NCBI RefSeq assembly: GCF_001400735.1
Contig: NZ_LJPW01000156.1
Location: 62,001-126,000 of the forward strand
Source of the DNA: Pseudomonas caricapapayae
Lineage (GTDB): Bacteria; Pseudomonadota; Gammaproteobacteria; Pseudomonadales; Pseudomonadaceae
DNA: 64,000 bases
Direction of reading: 5' to 3'
The notes beneath the pieces are model-generated. The model ran no database searches and was not told where the DNA came from. It saw nothing but the letters and a program-made list of their open reading frames with translations. The translations under genes were made by a program, and so were the position numbers. Below are positions 1 through 8,449 of the stretch, in pieces. Position 1 is the first letter of the stretch. Every line of letters starts with the position of its first letter.

Positions 1-1191
1 CTCCGGGTTCAGGAAACGTTCGAACAGCAGGTCGTACTCCAGCGGATCGAGGTCGGTGATCTTCTGCACGTAGGCGACCAGCGAGCCGGCACCCGAACCT
101 CGCCCCGGACCTACTGGCACGCCGTTGCTCTTGGCCCACTGGATAAAATCCATAACGATCAGGAAGTAACCGGGAAAGCCCATCTGGATGATGATATCCA
201 GCTCGAAATTCAGTCGGTCGACATACACCTGCCGCCTGGCTTCGTAATCCTCCGTCGTGTCTTTGGGCAAGAGGACGGCGAGACGCTCTTCGAGGCCATC
301 GAACGAGACCTTGCGGAAATACTCATCGATGGTCATGCCATCGGGAATCGGGAAGTTGGGCAGGAAGTGAGTGCCCAGCTTGACGTCGATGTTACAGCGC
401 TTGGCAATTTCGACGGTGTTTTCCAGGGCTTCGGGCAGGTCGCTGAACAGCTCGGCCATTTCTTCCGGGCTTTTCAGGTACTGCTGGTCGCTGTAGTTGT
501 GCGAGCGACGCGGATCGTCCAGTGCCCGGCCTTCGCCGATGCACACACGGGTCTCGTGGGCTTCGAAATCGGTCTGCTTGATGAAACGCACGTCATTGGT
601 CGCTACCAGCGGCGCACCGTGACGCTCGGCCAGGGCAACAGCGGCATGCAGGTGTTCTTCGTCATTATTGCGATTGGTGCGCTGCACCTCGAGGTAGAAA
701 CGGTCGGGAAATACCGCCATCCATTCGCGCAGCAGCTCGTCCGCCTCGCCGGGATTGCCACCGAGCAGTGCCATGCCGATTTCGCCTTCCTTGGCCGCGG
801 AAAGCGCAATGACGCCTTCACTGGCCTGTGCGACCCATTGGCGCTGGATGACGATCTGCCCGTTGCGCTGGCCCTCGATGAAGCCACGGGAAATCAGCTC
901 GGTCAGGTTTCGGTAGCCCTGAGCATTCATGGCCAACAGGCTGATACGACTGAGCGCGGCGTCCTCATCCCTGCCCGCCAGCCACAGGTCGACACCACAA
1001 ATCGGCTTGATACCGGAGCCTTGGGCAGCCTTGTAGAACTTGACCAGCGAACACATGTTGTTCTGGTCGGTTACCGCCACGGCAGGCATGTTCATGCCGG
1101 TCAGCGCCTTGATCAACGGTTTGACCCGGACCAGACCGTCAACCAGGGAGTATTCGGTGTGCAGGCGTAGATGAACGAAAGAAGCCGGCAT
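1..1191 (-). CDS. dnaE: DNA polymerase III alpha subunit, N-terminal part (cut by window edge)
   Basis: Catalytic subunit of the replicative DNA polymerase III. Only the first 397 codons of a protein that is usually about 1,170 residues are present; the rest lies beyond the left edge. The protein starts MPASFVHLRLHTEYSLVDG, the conserved opening of the PHP domain, with the HTEYSLVDG and AVTDQNN motifs near the N terminus. Near residue 360 the motif GPGRGSGAGSLVAY begins the polymerase domain, followed by DLDPLEYDLLFERFLNPE at the edge. The ATG at 1191-1189 is chosen because it gives the family N terminus; GGATCACC precedes it. It lies 68 bases downstream of rnhB on the same strand, the usual Pseudomonas order. 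Confidence 0.97.
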   Translation of the reverse strand, partial: MPASFVHLRLHTEYSLVDGLVRVKPLIKALTGMNMPAVAVTDQNNMCSLVKFYKAAQGSGIKPICGVDLWLAGRDEDAALSRISLLAMNAQGYRNLTELISRGFIEGQRNGQIVIQRQWVAQASEGVIALSAAKEGEIGMALLGGNPGEADELLREWMAVFPDRFYLEVQRTNRNNDEEHLHAAVALAERHGAPLVATNDVRFIKQTDFEAHETRVCIGEGRALDDPRRSHNYSDQQYLKSPEEMAELFSDLPEALENTVEIAKRCNIDVKLGTHFLPNFPIPDGMTIDEYFRKVSFDGLEERLAVLLPKDTTEDYEARRQVYVDRLNFELDIIIQMGFPGYFLIVMDFIQWAKSNGVPVGPGRGSGAGSLVAYVQKITDLDPLEYDLLFERFLNPE

Positions 1192-1259
1192 GGTGATCCT
1201 ATAAAACGCGAAAATACAAAAAACGAAGGGCGGGATTGTAACGGGCCCGGGATGAAACG

Positions 1260-1913
1260 TCAGTCCTGCAATAAGCCGACCGGAAACGGCATCGCGCCGC
1301 CGATCATTATCGATGAACGCGCCTCATGGGCCGCACGCACTGGCGCAAAGGAGCGTCGATGAATGGGCGTAGGTCCGAGTCGGGCCAATGCCTCCAGGTG
1401 CACCGGCGTAGGATAACCCTTGTGCCCGCCGATGCCATAACCCGGATAGATGCGTTCAAATGCCGCCATTTCCCGATCCCGGCTCACTTTGGCGAGAATC
1501 GATGCGGCTGCGATGGCTGGCACTTTGGAGTCACCCTTTACTACCGGAGCCGAGGGTACGGACAGCTGAGGGCAGCGGTTGCCGTCGATCAGGGCAAGCT
1601 TCGGCGTGATGCTCAGCCCTTCAACGGCGCGCTTCATGGCCAGCATCGTGGCGTGCAGGATATTCAACCGATCGATTTCTTCAACTTCAGCCCGGGCGAT
1701 AAACCAGCACAGGGCCTTTTCCTGAATTTCGACGTACAGCTTCTCGCGCCTGGCTTCGGTCAGTTTTTTCGAATCGTTGAGCCCGAGAATAGGCCGGGCA
1801 GGGTCGAGAATGACAGCCGCCGTTACAACCGCGCCGCACAGTGGACCGCGGCCCACTTCATCAACACCCGCTACCAGATCCTCGACGAGGGTGAAATCCA
1901 GACCTGACTGCAT
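1260..1913 (-). CDS. rnhB: Ribonuclease HII
   Basis: RNase HII cleaves the RNA strand of RNA-DNA hybrids and single ribonucleotides embedded in DNA. The start MQSGLDFTLVEDLVAGVDEVGRG shows the DEVGRG active-site motif (Asp18, Glu19), with LIDGN and the SRDREM region further on. I chose the ATG at 1913 because TGAGG lies nine bases upstream and the family begins here; an in-frame GTG at 1928 overlaps the lpxB stop (GTGA) and would add five residues. The product of 217 residues is slightly longer than typical because of a short C-terminal tail. It is the last gene before dnaE in the lpx run and probably co-transcribed. Confidence 0.95.
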   Translation of the reverse strand: MQSGLDFTLVEDLVAGVDEVGRGPLCGAVVTAAVILDPARPILGLNDSKKLTEARREKLYVEIQEKALCWFIARAEVEEIDRLNILHATMLAMKRAVEGLSITPKLALIDGNRCPQLSVPSAPVVKGDSKVPAIAAASILAKVSRDREMAAFERIYPGYGIGGHKGYPTPVHLEALARLGPTPIHRRSFAPVRAAHEARSSIMIGGAMPFPVGLLQD

Positions 1914-1924
1914 GATGGGCGACC

Positions 1925-3067
1925 TCACAACGAAGGCGACTGGCCAAGCAGGCTCAACACCGCATCGGCGGCCTGATTGGACGCATCGCGACGCAGCGTA
2001 CGGTGAATGGCATCGAAACCAGCGGTTTGCGCACCGCCGTCTTCGATCAGTGGCAACAGCGTCCGGGCCAGCGCTTCGGGGGTGGCATCATCCTGCAGCA
2101 ACTCTGGCACCAGTAGGCGCTGGGCCAGCAGATTAGGCAGCGACACGTAAGGGCTTTTGACCATTCGTTTGAGTATCCAGAAGGTCAGCGGTGCCAGACG
2201 ATAGGCGACCACCATCGGTCGTTTGTAAAGCAGGGCTTCCAGAGTGGCGGTACCGGAGGCGATGAGTACCGCATCGCAAGCTGCCAGCGCGACATGTGAC
2301 TGTCCGTCGAGCAGCGTGACCGGCAAATTGCGGTCTTGCAACAGTTGCTCTACCTGAACCCGTCGCTGCGGGCTGGCGCAAGGCAGTACGAAGCGCAAAC
2401 CAGGGCGCTGCGCGAGCAAAAGCTCGGCAGCATCGAAAAACAACCCGCCCAGACGCCCTACTTCGCCGCCCCGGCTACCCGGCATCAGGGCGACGACAGG
2501 CGCTTCCAGGGCGAGGCCCAGCTCTGCACGCGCAGAGGCACGATCGGATTCCAGAGGGATGGTGTCCGCCAACGGATGACCGACAAAACGCACCGGCACG
2601 CCCTTCTCTTCATAGAATCGGGCTTCGAACGGCAACAAGGTCAGCATCAGATCACAGCCTTCACGAATCTTCAGCACACGCTTCTGACGCCAGGCCCAGA
2701 CTGAAGGGCTGACATAGTGCACGGTCTTGATTCCGGCGCGGCGCAGTTGCAGTTCGATGTTAAGCGTGAAATCGGGGGCATCGATACCGATGAAGACGTC
2801 CGGCTTTTCATCGATCAGGGTCTGGACCAGCAACTTGCGTCGCGCCAGCAACTCACGCAACCGACCGAGAACCTCGACCAGTCCCATTACCGACAAGCGC
2901 TCCATCGGAAAATAAGACTGCATGCCTTCAGCTTCCATCAGCGGGCCACCTACGCCGATGAAGCGCACATCGGGGTGGCGTAACTTGAGGGCCCGCATCA
3001 GACCGGATCCGAGGATATCGCCGGATGCTTCACCAGCGACCAGGGCAATACATAATGGCTTGGTCAT
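1925..3067 (-). CDS. lpxB: Lipid-A-disaccharide synthase
   Basis: Peripheral membrane glycosyltransferase (family GT19) that joins UDP-2,3-diacylglucosamine and 2,3-diacylglucosamine-1-phosphate to form the lipid A disaccharide. The protein is 380 residues, normal for the family. It carries the N-terminal GEASGD motif at residues 12-17 and the conserved PSVWAW and MPGSRGGEV stretches around the sugar-nucleotide site. It begins two bases after the lpxA stop and overlaps the alternative rnhB start, so translational coupling within an lpxD-fabZ-lpxA-lpxB unit is likely. Confidence 0.98.
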   Translation of the reverse strand: MTKPLCIALVAGEASGDILGSGLMRALKLRHPDVRFIGVGGPLMEAEGMQSYFPMERLSVMGLVEVLGRLRELLARRKLLVQTLIDEKPDVFIGIDAPDFTLNIELQLRRAGIKTVHYVSPSVWAWRQKRVLKIREGCDLMLTLLPFEARFYEEKGVPVRFVGHPLADTIPLESDRASARAELGLALEAPVVALMPGSRGGEVGRLGGLFFDAAELLLAQRPGLRFVLPCASPQRRVQVEQLLQDRNLPVTLLDGQSHVALAACDAVLIASGTATLEALLYKRPMVVAYRLAPLTFWILKRMVKSPYVSLPNLLAQRLLVPELLQDDATPEALARTLLPLIEDGGAQTAGFDAIHRTLRRDASNQAADAVLSLLGQSPSL

Positions 3068-3069
3068 GA

Positions 3070-3846
3070 TTAGCGAATGATGCCGCGAGTCGACGTCTGG
3101 ATGGACTGCAGGAATACGGCTACTTCCGGGAACCGAGCCGCTGGCTCGGCCAGATCGGACAGTGCCTGGGCGATGGTCAGCCCCTGACGATAAACCGTCT
3201 TGTAGGCTCTGCGCAGCGCATGAATGGCTTCTTCGGAGAAGCCGCGACGGCGCATGCCTTCGAAGTTCATGCTGCGCGCTTCGGCCGGGTTGCCGAAGAC
3301 CGTCACGAACGCTGGGACATCCTTGCCGATCGCCGTACCCATGCCGGAGAAGCTGTGAGCACCGATGTGGCAGAACTGATGCACAAGAGTGAAGCCGGAC
3401 AGGATAGCCCAGTCATCGACATGAACATGACCCGCCAGCGCGGTGTTGTTGACCAGAATCACGTGGTTGCCGATCACGCTGTCATGCCCGATATGAGCGT
3501 AGGCCATGATCAGGTTGTGGTCGCCCAGCGTGGTTTCGGCACGGTCCTGAACCGTCCCGCGATGAATGGTCACCCCTTCCCGGATCACGTTGTGATCGCC
3601 GATGACAAGGCGGGTTTCCTCGCCCTTGTATTTCAGATCAGGCGTGTCTTCACCTACCGACGAGAACTGGTAGATGCGATTGTGCTTGCCGATCCTGGTT
3701 GGCCCCTTGAGGACAACATGGGGACCGACGACTGTACCCTCGCCAATTTCCACACCGGCTCCGACGATCGACCAGGGGCCGACCTCAACGTTGTCGGCCA
3801 GAATGGCCGTCGGATCGATGATTGCGCGAGGGTCAATCAAACTCAT
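3070..3846 (-). CDS. lpxA: Acyl-[ACP]-UDP-N-acetylglucosamine O-acyltransferase
   Basis: First enzyme of lipid A synthesis: transfers a 3-hydroxyacyl chain from acyl carrier protein to UDP-GlcNAc in the cytoplasm. The 258 residues consist of hexapeptide repeats of a left-handed beta helix (residues about 5-190) and an alpha-helical C terminus. The catalytic His is expected at residue 121 in AYAHIGHDSVIGNH, equivalent to E. coli His125. The ATG overlaps the fabZ stop by four bases. Pseudomonas LpxA normally uses a C10 chain; chain length cannot be read reliably from what I see. Confidence 0.98.
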   Translation of the reverse strand: MSLIDPRAIIDPTAILADNVEVGPWSIVGAGVEIGEGTVVGPHVVLKGPTRIGKHNRIYQFSSVGEDTPDLKYKGEETRLVIGDHNVIREGVTIHRGTVQDRAETTLGDHNLIMAYAHIGHDSVIGNHVILVNNTALAGHVHVDDWAILSGFTLVHQFCHIGAHSFSGMGTAIGKDVPAFVTVFGNPAEARSMNFEGMRRRGFSEEAIHALRRAYKTVYRQGLTIAQALSDLAEPAARFPEVAVFLQSIQTSTRGIIR

Positions 3847-4283
3847 AGTTTACGTTCCGCACAGATGATCTCGGCAGAGCACACTGCCTTGCCATCAACT
3901 GTAGCCTTGCATTCGAACTTCCAGATCTGACGCTTGCAGCTCAGGAACTTCGCTTCAAGAACCAGCTGGTCGCCCGGCAGAACAGGGTGACGGAAGCGCA
4001 GCTTGTCCGAACCCACGAAATAATAAAGTGTACCGTCGGATGGTTTCGCATCAAGCATCTTGAACGCAAGAATACCCGCAGCCTGCGCCATCGCTTCGAT
4101 GATCAGGACGCCCGGCATGATGGGATGCTCGGGGAAATGACCGTTGAAAAAAGGCTCGTTGACGCTGACATTCTTGTAGGCGCGAATGTTCTTGTTCTCG
4201 ACATCCAGCTCGGTCACACGATCCACCAGCAGGAACGGGTAACGGTGAGGCAGGTATTCGCGAATTTCTTTGATGTCCATCAT
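3843..4283 (-). CDS. fabZ: 3-hydroxyacyl-[ACP] dehydratase FabZ
   Basis: Dehydrates 3-hydroxyacyl-ACP in fatty-acid elongation and competes with LpxA and LpxD for the same hydroxyacyl-ACP pool, which explains its place between them. The 146-residue hot-dog protein begins MMDIKEIREYLPHRYPFLLV and shows the active-site His49 (NGHFPEHP) and Glu63 (IIEAMAQAAG). It overlaps lpxA by four bases. A 109-base gap separates it from lpxD, containing an imperfect hairpin at 4311-4340. Confidence 0.98.
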   Translation of the reverse strand: MMDIKEIREYLPHRYPFLLVDRVTELDVENKNIRAYKNVSVNEPFFNGHFPEHPIMPGVLIIEAMAQAAGILAFKMLDAKPSDGTLYYFVGSDKLRFRHPVLPGDQLVLEAKFLSCKRQIWKFECKATVDGKAVCSAEIICAERKL

Positions 4284-4310
4284 TTCGAGGGGAAGCCTGT
4301 AGTAAAGATT

Positions 4311-4340
4311 AGGGGTGCGTCGCGACTGCGCAACACCCCT
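4311..4340. other. Hairpin in the lpxD-fabZ gap
   Basis: Seven-base perfect stem AGGGGTG/CACCCCT around a 16-base loop. It lies in the transcript between lpxD and fabZ. No T-run follows on the minus strand, so it is not a convincing intrinsic terminator; it could be a processing or pausing structure. Confidence 0.35.
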
Positions 4341-4392
4341 CTACATCAAGGAGGCAGTTTATCGACTGTGCACGCTTGATATTAAAAAGGTA

Positions 4393-5448
4393 TCAGCCAT
4401 CAGATGAGCGATTATCGGAGCAGGTCACCGTCTCGACAGCCTTTTCGAGCTTTTGCAGACGCCGCGCCATGTCATCGATCTTGCGCAGACGAGCTGCGCT
4501 CTTGCGCCACTCGGCGGCTGGCTGCATGGCCGTACCCGACGAGTAGGAACCCGGCTCGGTAATGGAATGCGTCACCATCGTCATGCCGGTGATGAAAACG
4601 CCATCGCAAATTTCGATATGCCCCACCAGACCGACACCGCCAGCCAGCATGCAGTGCTTGCCTATCTTGGTGCTTCCGGAAATGCCGACACACGCAGCCA
4701 TTGCCGTGTGATCGCCAATCTGTACGTTGTGGGCGATCTGGATCTGGTTATCCAGCTTCACACCGTTGCCAATTCGCGTATCAGCCAGCGCACCACGATC
4801 AATCGCCGTATTGACGCCGATCTCGACATCATCACCCAGGGTGACGCCGCCGATCTGGGCAATCTTCTGCCAGACACCCTTTTCATTGGCAAAGCCAAAG
4901 CCTTCACCGCCCAGTACCGCACCCGACTGAATGACCACGCGCTTGCCAATACGAACATCGTGATAGAGCGTCACACGTGGTGCCAGCCAGCCACCTTCAC
5001 CGATTTCACAACGAGCGCCGATGAAGCAATGCGCACCAATGGTGACATTGGCCGCAATACGGGCACCGCTCTCGATAACGACGAAAGCGCCAATACTGGC
5101 GGCAGGATCGACCAGAGCATCGTCGGCAATCACCGCTGTAGGGTGAACGCCGGCCACGCTCTTGGGCTTAGGGTCGAAAAAGTGCGAAATGCGCGCATAG
5201 GCCAGGTAAGGATCCGGGACCAACAGCGCGTCGCCGGTGTAGCTGTCGGCGTCTGCGGGCTTGAGCAACACGGCAGCAGCCTGGGCATCTACCAGAAATT
5301 TACGGTACCCGGACTTTGCCAGAAAACTGATCTGACCAGGGCCGGCCTCTTGCAAAGTGGCCAGCCCGGTAATGTCCTTGTCCTTGTCGCCACGAAGCGT
5401 GGCGCCAAGGAACTCGGCCAGCTGGCCGAGCTTGATGGTTATGCTCAT
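4393..5448 (-). CDS. lpxD: UDP-3-O-(3-hydroxyacyl)glucosamine N-acyltransferase
   Basis: Third step of lipid A synthesis: adds the N-linked 3-hydroxyacyl chain from ACP to UDP-3-O-acyl-glucosamine. The 351 residues have an N-terminal uridine-binding domain (1-100), a hexapeptide-repeat beta helix (about 100-310) and a C-terminal helix. His240 in QIQIAHNVQIGDH matches the catalytic histidine of the E. coli enzyme (His239). It starts two bases after the skp stop, so it is almost certainly in one transcript with skp and bamA. Confidence 0.98.
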   Translation of the reverse strand: MSITIKLGQLAEFLGATLRGDKDKDITGLATLQEAGPGQISFLAKSGYRKFLVDAQAAAVLLKPADADSYTGDALLVPDPYLAYARISHFFDPKPKSVAGVHPTAVIADDALVDPAASIGAFVVIESGARIAANVTIGAHCFIGARCEIGEGGWLAPRVTLYHDVRIGKRVVIQSGAVLGGEGFGFANEKGVWQKIAQIGGVTLGDDVEIGVNTAIDRGALADTRIGNGVKLDNQIQIAHNVQIGDHTAMAACVGISGSTKIGKHCMLAGGVGLVGHIEICDGVFITGMTMVTHSITEPGSYSSGTAMQPAAEWRKSAARLRKIDDMARRLQKLEKAVETVTCSDNRSSDG

Positions 5449-5450
5449 GG

Positions 5451-5954
5451 TTACTTCAGCTGATTCATGCGCTCGATGACCTGGCGAGTAACGTCATATT
5501 GAGGCTTGACGTCAATCACTGCACCGCGCTCGAAAACCAGGTCAAAGCCGCCTTTCTTGATGACTTCTTCAACAGCCTGGTCCAGCTTAGGCTTGAGCTG
5601 CTTGAGCATTTCGCGGTCAGCAACGGCTTTGGATTCGTTCAGTTCTTTGGACTGGAACTGGAAGTCACGCGCTTTTTGCTTGAATTCAAGCTCAAGACGC
5701 TCCCGCTCAGGCTGAGCCATTTTGTCACCGCCACTCACCAGACGATCCTGAATACCCTTGGCGCTGCTTTCCAGACTTTTCAGTTTGGTCAGTTGCGGGC
5801 CGAATTTCTTCTCGGCATCGACAGCGTATTTCTTGGCAGCGTCAGATTCCAGCAAGGCCATCTGATAGTTCAGTACCGCGATTTTCATGTCGGCGAATGC
5901 AGGGCTTGCGACCAGTACGGTTGCCAGCATTACCAATTGAGTCAACTTACGCAC
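5451..5954 (-). CDS. skp: Periplasmic chaperone Skp/OmpH
   Basis: Periplasmic chaperone that holds unfolded outer-membrane proteins on their way to the BAM complex. The 167-residue protein has a clear signal peptide (MRKLTQLVMLATVLVASPAFA, cleavage after Ala21) followed by IAVLNYQMALLES and a long charged, coiled-coil-prone centre (about 50-140), the tentacle part of Skp. It lies 45 bases downstream of bamA, its functional partner, and just upstream of lpxD. Confidence 0.96.
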   Translation of the reverse strand: MRKLTQLVMLATVLVASPAFADMKIAVLNYQMALLESDAAKKYAVDAEKKFGPQLTKLKSLESSAKGIQDRLVSGGDKMAQPERERLELEFKQKARDFQFQSKELNESKAVADREMLKQLKPKLDQAVEEVIKKGGFDLVFERGAVIDVKPQYDVTRQVIERMNQLK

Positions 5955-5999
5955 AATACAACTCCTACAAAATTCGTTGCGTTATCAAAGATCAGACGC

Positions 6000-8375
6000 T
6001 TAGAACGTCTGACCCAGGGAGAATTGGAAGACCTGCGTTTCGGCTTCGTCGTCCGGCTTCTTGATCGGCATCGCCAGGGCGAAGCTCAGCGGGCCGAGCG
6101 CGGTGATCCAGGTGACGCCGATACCCACAGAGCTGGCCATGCCGGAAAGGTCGATGTTGTTGCATTCGACTTTCTTGTCACTGGCTGTCTTCCTGCTGGA
6201 ATCGCAATTGGTGTCAAATACGTTGCCGACATCCCAGAACACGGAGGTGCGCAGGGAACGCTGATCCTTGACGAATGGCAGCGGGAACATGACTTCTACG
6301 CCACCCTGAACCAGGGCGTTACCGCCAAATGGCAGTGGATCCTGATCCGGGTCAGCCAATGTGCCCGGCTTGGAACCATTACTCGGCGTACTGCGCGGGC
6401 CGAGCGTACTGTCCTTGAAGCCACGTACCGAGTTGAAACCACCCGCATAGTAGTTCTCGTAGAACGGCAGACCCGAAGTCGAACCGTACCCGTCGCCGTA
6501 ACCCAGCTCGGTGTGCAGACGCAGGGTGTAGTTGTCGGTGATCGGGTGGAAGTACTGAGCACGGTAATCCAGCTTGAAGAACGACAGGTCGCTGCCAGGC
6601 AAGGTGGATTCGAACACCAGGCTTTGCGAATGACCACGGGTCGCCAGTACGCCTTTGTTCAGAGTCGATTCAGACCAGCCAACCGACCCCTTGAAGTTCA
6701 GGTACTTGTCGCCTTCTTTCTCGACGAAGTCGAAAATCTCGTCAACGGTATATTTGCCGGTCTTGATCTCGTCCTGCTGCACGGTCAGGCCGTACGTCAG
6801 GCGCGAGGTCTCGCTGATCGGGTAGCCAAGGTTGATACCGGCACCCAGACTATCAACCGCATAGCTTGCAACATCGACGTCGAGGTCGTCGTAGTTGGTG
6901 GTGCGATAGAACGCGCTGTAACCCAGGCTGACACCGTCCGGCGTGTAGTACGGATCGACATAGCTGAAGTTGTAACGGCTCTGGTATTCACTGCGGGTCA
7001 GGCCGATGCTGACCTTGTTACCCGTACCCAGGAAGTTGTTCTGGCTGATCGAACCACCGAGGATCAGACCGGCGCTTTGCGCAAAACCCACGCTGGCGGT
7101 GATCGAACCGGACGCCTGCTCTTCAACGGCGTAGTTCACATCGACCTGATCGTCGGTGCCTGGAACAGGTGGCGTTTCGACGTTGACTTCCTTGAAGAAG
7201 CCCAGACGGTCCAGACGGGTTTTCGACTGGTCGATCAGGTAGGTCGATGCCCAGCCGCCTTCCATCTGACGCATTTCGCGACGCAGCACTTCGTCTTCCG
7301 ACTTGGTGTTGCCGCGGTAGTTGATGCGGTTGACGTAAGCACGCTTGCCGGGATCAACCACGAAGGTGATATCGACAGTGTGGTCTTCGTTGTTCGGGGT
7401 CGGCACGCCGTTGACGTTGGCGAAGGTATAGCCTTCGTTACCCAGACGACGGGTGATCAACTCGGAGGTCGTGGTCATGACCTTGCGCGAGAAGACTTGC
7501 CCTGGCTGCACCAGCAGCAAGGATTTGACCTGATCTTCAGGCACCTTCAGGTCGCCGCTCAGTTTCACCGATTTGACGCTGTACTTCTCGCCTTCGTTGA
7601 TGTTGACCGTGATGTAGACGTTCTTCTTGTCAGGCGTGATCGAGACCTGAGTCGAGGCGATATCCATATTGATATAGCCGCGATCGAGGTAGTACGAACG
7701 CAGACGCTCAAGGTCACCCGACAGCTTTTCACGGGCATATTTGTCGTCATTCTTGAAGAACGACAGCCAGTTGCTGGTCTTGAGCTCGAACAGGTCGGTC
7801 AGGTCTTCATCGGAAAAGACCGTATTGCCGACCACGTTGATGTGTTGAATGGAGGCTACAGTGCCTTCATTGATGTTGATTTTCAGCCCTACGCGGTTGC
7901 GCGGCTGTGGAACGACCTCGGCATCAACCTCGGCAGAGTAACGGCCCTGGGCAACGTATTGGCGTTGCAGCTCGTTACGCACACCTTCGAGGGTTGCACG
8001 CTGGAAAATTTCACCCTCGGCCAGACCGGACTGTTTCAGCCCTTTCATCAGGTCTTCGGTGGAAATGGCCTTGTTGCCCTCGATTTCGATACTTGCGACC
8101 GAAGGGCGTTCGACGACGTTGATGACGAGTACGTTGCCATCGCGACCCAGCTGGATATCTTGAAAGAAACCGGTTTTGAACAGCGAACGGGTAGCATCGA
8201 CCAAACGACCATCGTCCGCCTGCTCGCCCACGTTCAGCGGCAGCGCACCAAAGACACTGCCAGCGGAAACCCGCTGCAGGCCATTGACACGAATATCGGA
8301 GATGGTGAAGGACTCGGCGTGAACTTCAGCGATCATCAGTGCGGAAAGAACCGCAGTTAGCAGCAGACGTTTCAT
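6000..8375 (-). CDS. bamA: Outer membrane protein assembly factor BamA
   Basis: Central Omp85-family subunit of the BAM complex, which folds and inserts beta-barrel proteins in the outer membrane. The 791 residues comprise a signal peptide (MKRLLLTAVLSALMIAEVHA, cleavage after residue 20), five POTRA domains (about 21-420) and a 16-stranded barrel ending FQFSLGQTF with the terminal aromatic beta signal. The open frame extends further upstream but the ATG at 8375 gives the proper signal peptide and follows AGGA of GAAAGGACTTC. Lies between rseP and skp in the conserved order. The opposite strand has a 953-codon open frame that is a composition artefact. Confidence 0.98.
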   Translation of the reverse strand: MKRLLLTAVLSALMIAEVHAESFTISDIRVNGLQRVSAGSVFGALPLNVGEQADDGRLVDATRSLFKTGFFQDIQLGRDGNVLVINVVERPSVASIEIEGNKAISTEDLMKGLKQSGLAEGEIFQRATLEGVRNELQRQYVAQGRYSAEVDAEVVPQPRNRVGLKININEGTVASIQHINVVGNTVFSDEDLTDLFELKTSNWLSFFKNDDKYAREKLSGDLERLRSYYLDRGYINMDIASTQVSITPDKKNVYITVNINEGEKYSVKSVKLSGDLKVPEDQVKSLLLVQPGQVFSRKVMTTTSELITRRLGNEGYTFANVNGVPTPNNEDHTVDITFVVDPGKRAYVNRINYRGNTKSEDEVLRREMRQMEGGWASTYLIDQSKTRLDRLGFFKEVNVETPPVPGTDDQVDVNYAVEEQASGSITASVGFAQSAGLILGGSISQNNFLGTGNKVSIGLTRSEYQSRYNFSYVDPYYTPDGVSLGYSAFYRTTNYDDLDVDVASYAVDSLGAGINLGYPISETSRLTYGLTVQQDEIKTGKYTVDEIFDFVEKEGDKYLNFKGSVGWSESTLNKGVLATRGHSQSLVFESTLPGSDLSFFKLDYRAQYFHPITDNYTLRLHTELGYGDGYGSTSGLPFYENYYAGGFNSVRGFKDSTLGPRSTPSNGSKPGTLADPDQDPLPFGGNALVQGGVEVMFPLPFVKDQRSLRTSVFWDVGNVFDTNCDSSRKTASDKKVECNNIDLSGMASSVGIGVTWITALGPLSFALAMPIKKPDDEAETQVFQFSLGQTF

Positions 8376-8400
8376 GAAGTCCTTTCTTATTCCAACTGGC

Positions 8401-8429
8401 AATAAACAAACTGCCGCAAAATGCGGCAG
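8401..8429 (-). terminator. Hairpin with T-rich tail between rseP and bamA
   Basis: Seven-base stem CTGCCGC/GCGGCAG with an ATTTT-type loop, followed on the minus strand by TTTGTTTATT. This looks like a Rho-independent terminator placed 20 bases after the rseP stop and 26 bases before the bamA start. It could end rseP transcripts or act as a partial attenuator for bamA. Confidence 0.65.
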
Positions 8430-8449
8430 ATTCGCAACTCGGCAAAGCT

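Noticed and set aside
5499..8360. 953-codon open frame on the plus strand opposite bamA and skp
   Set aside because: It is antisense to two certain genes. High G+C at the third codon position leaves the mirror frame open; there is no domain and no ribosome site.
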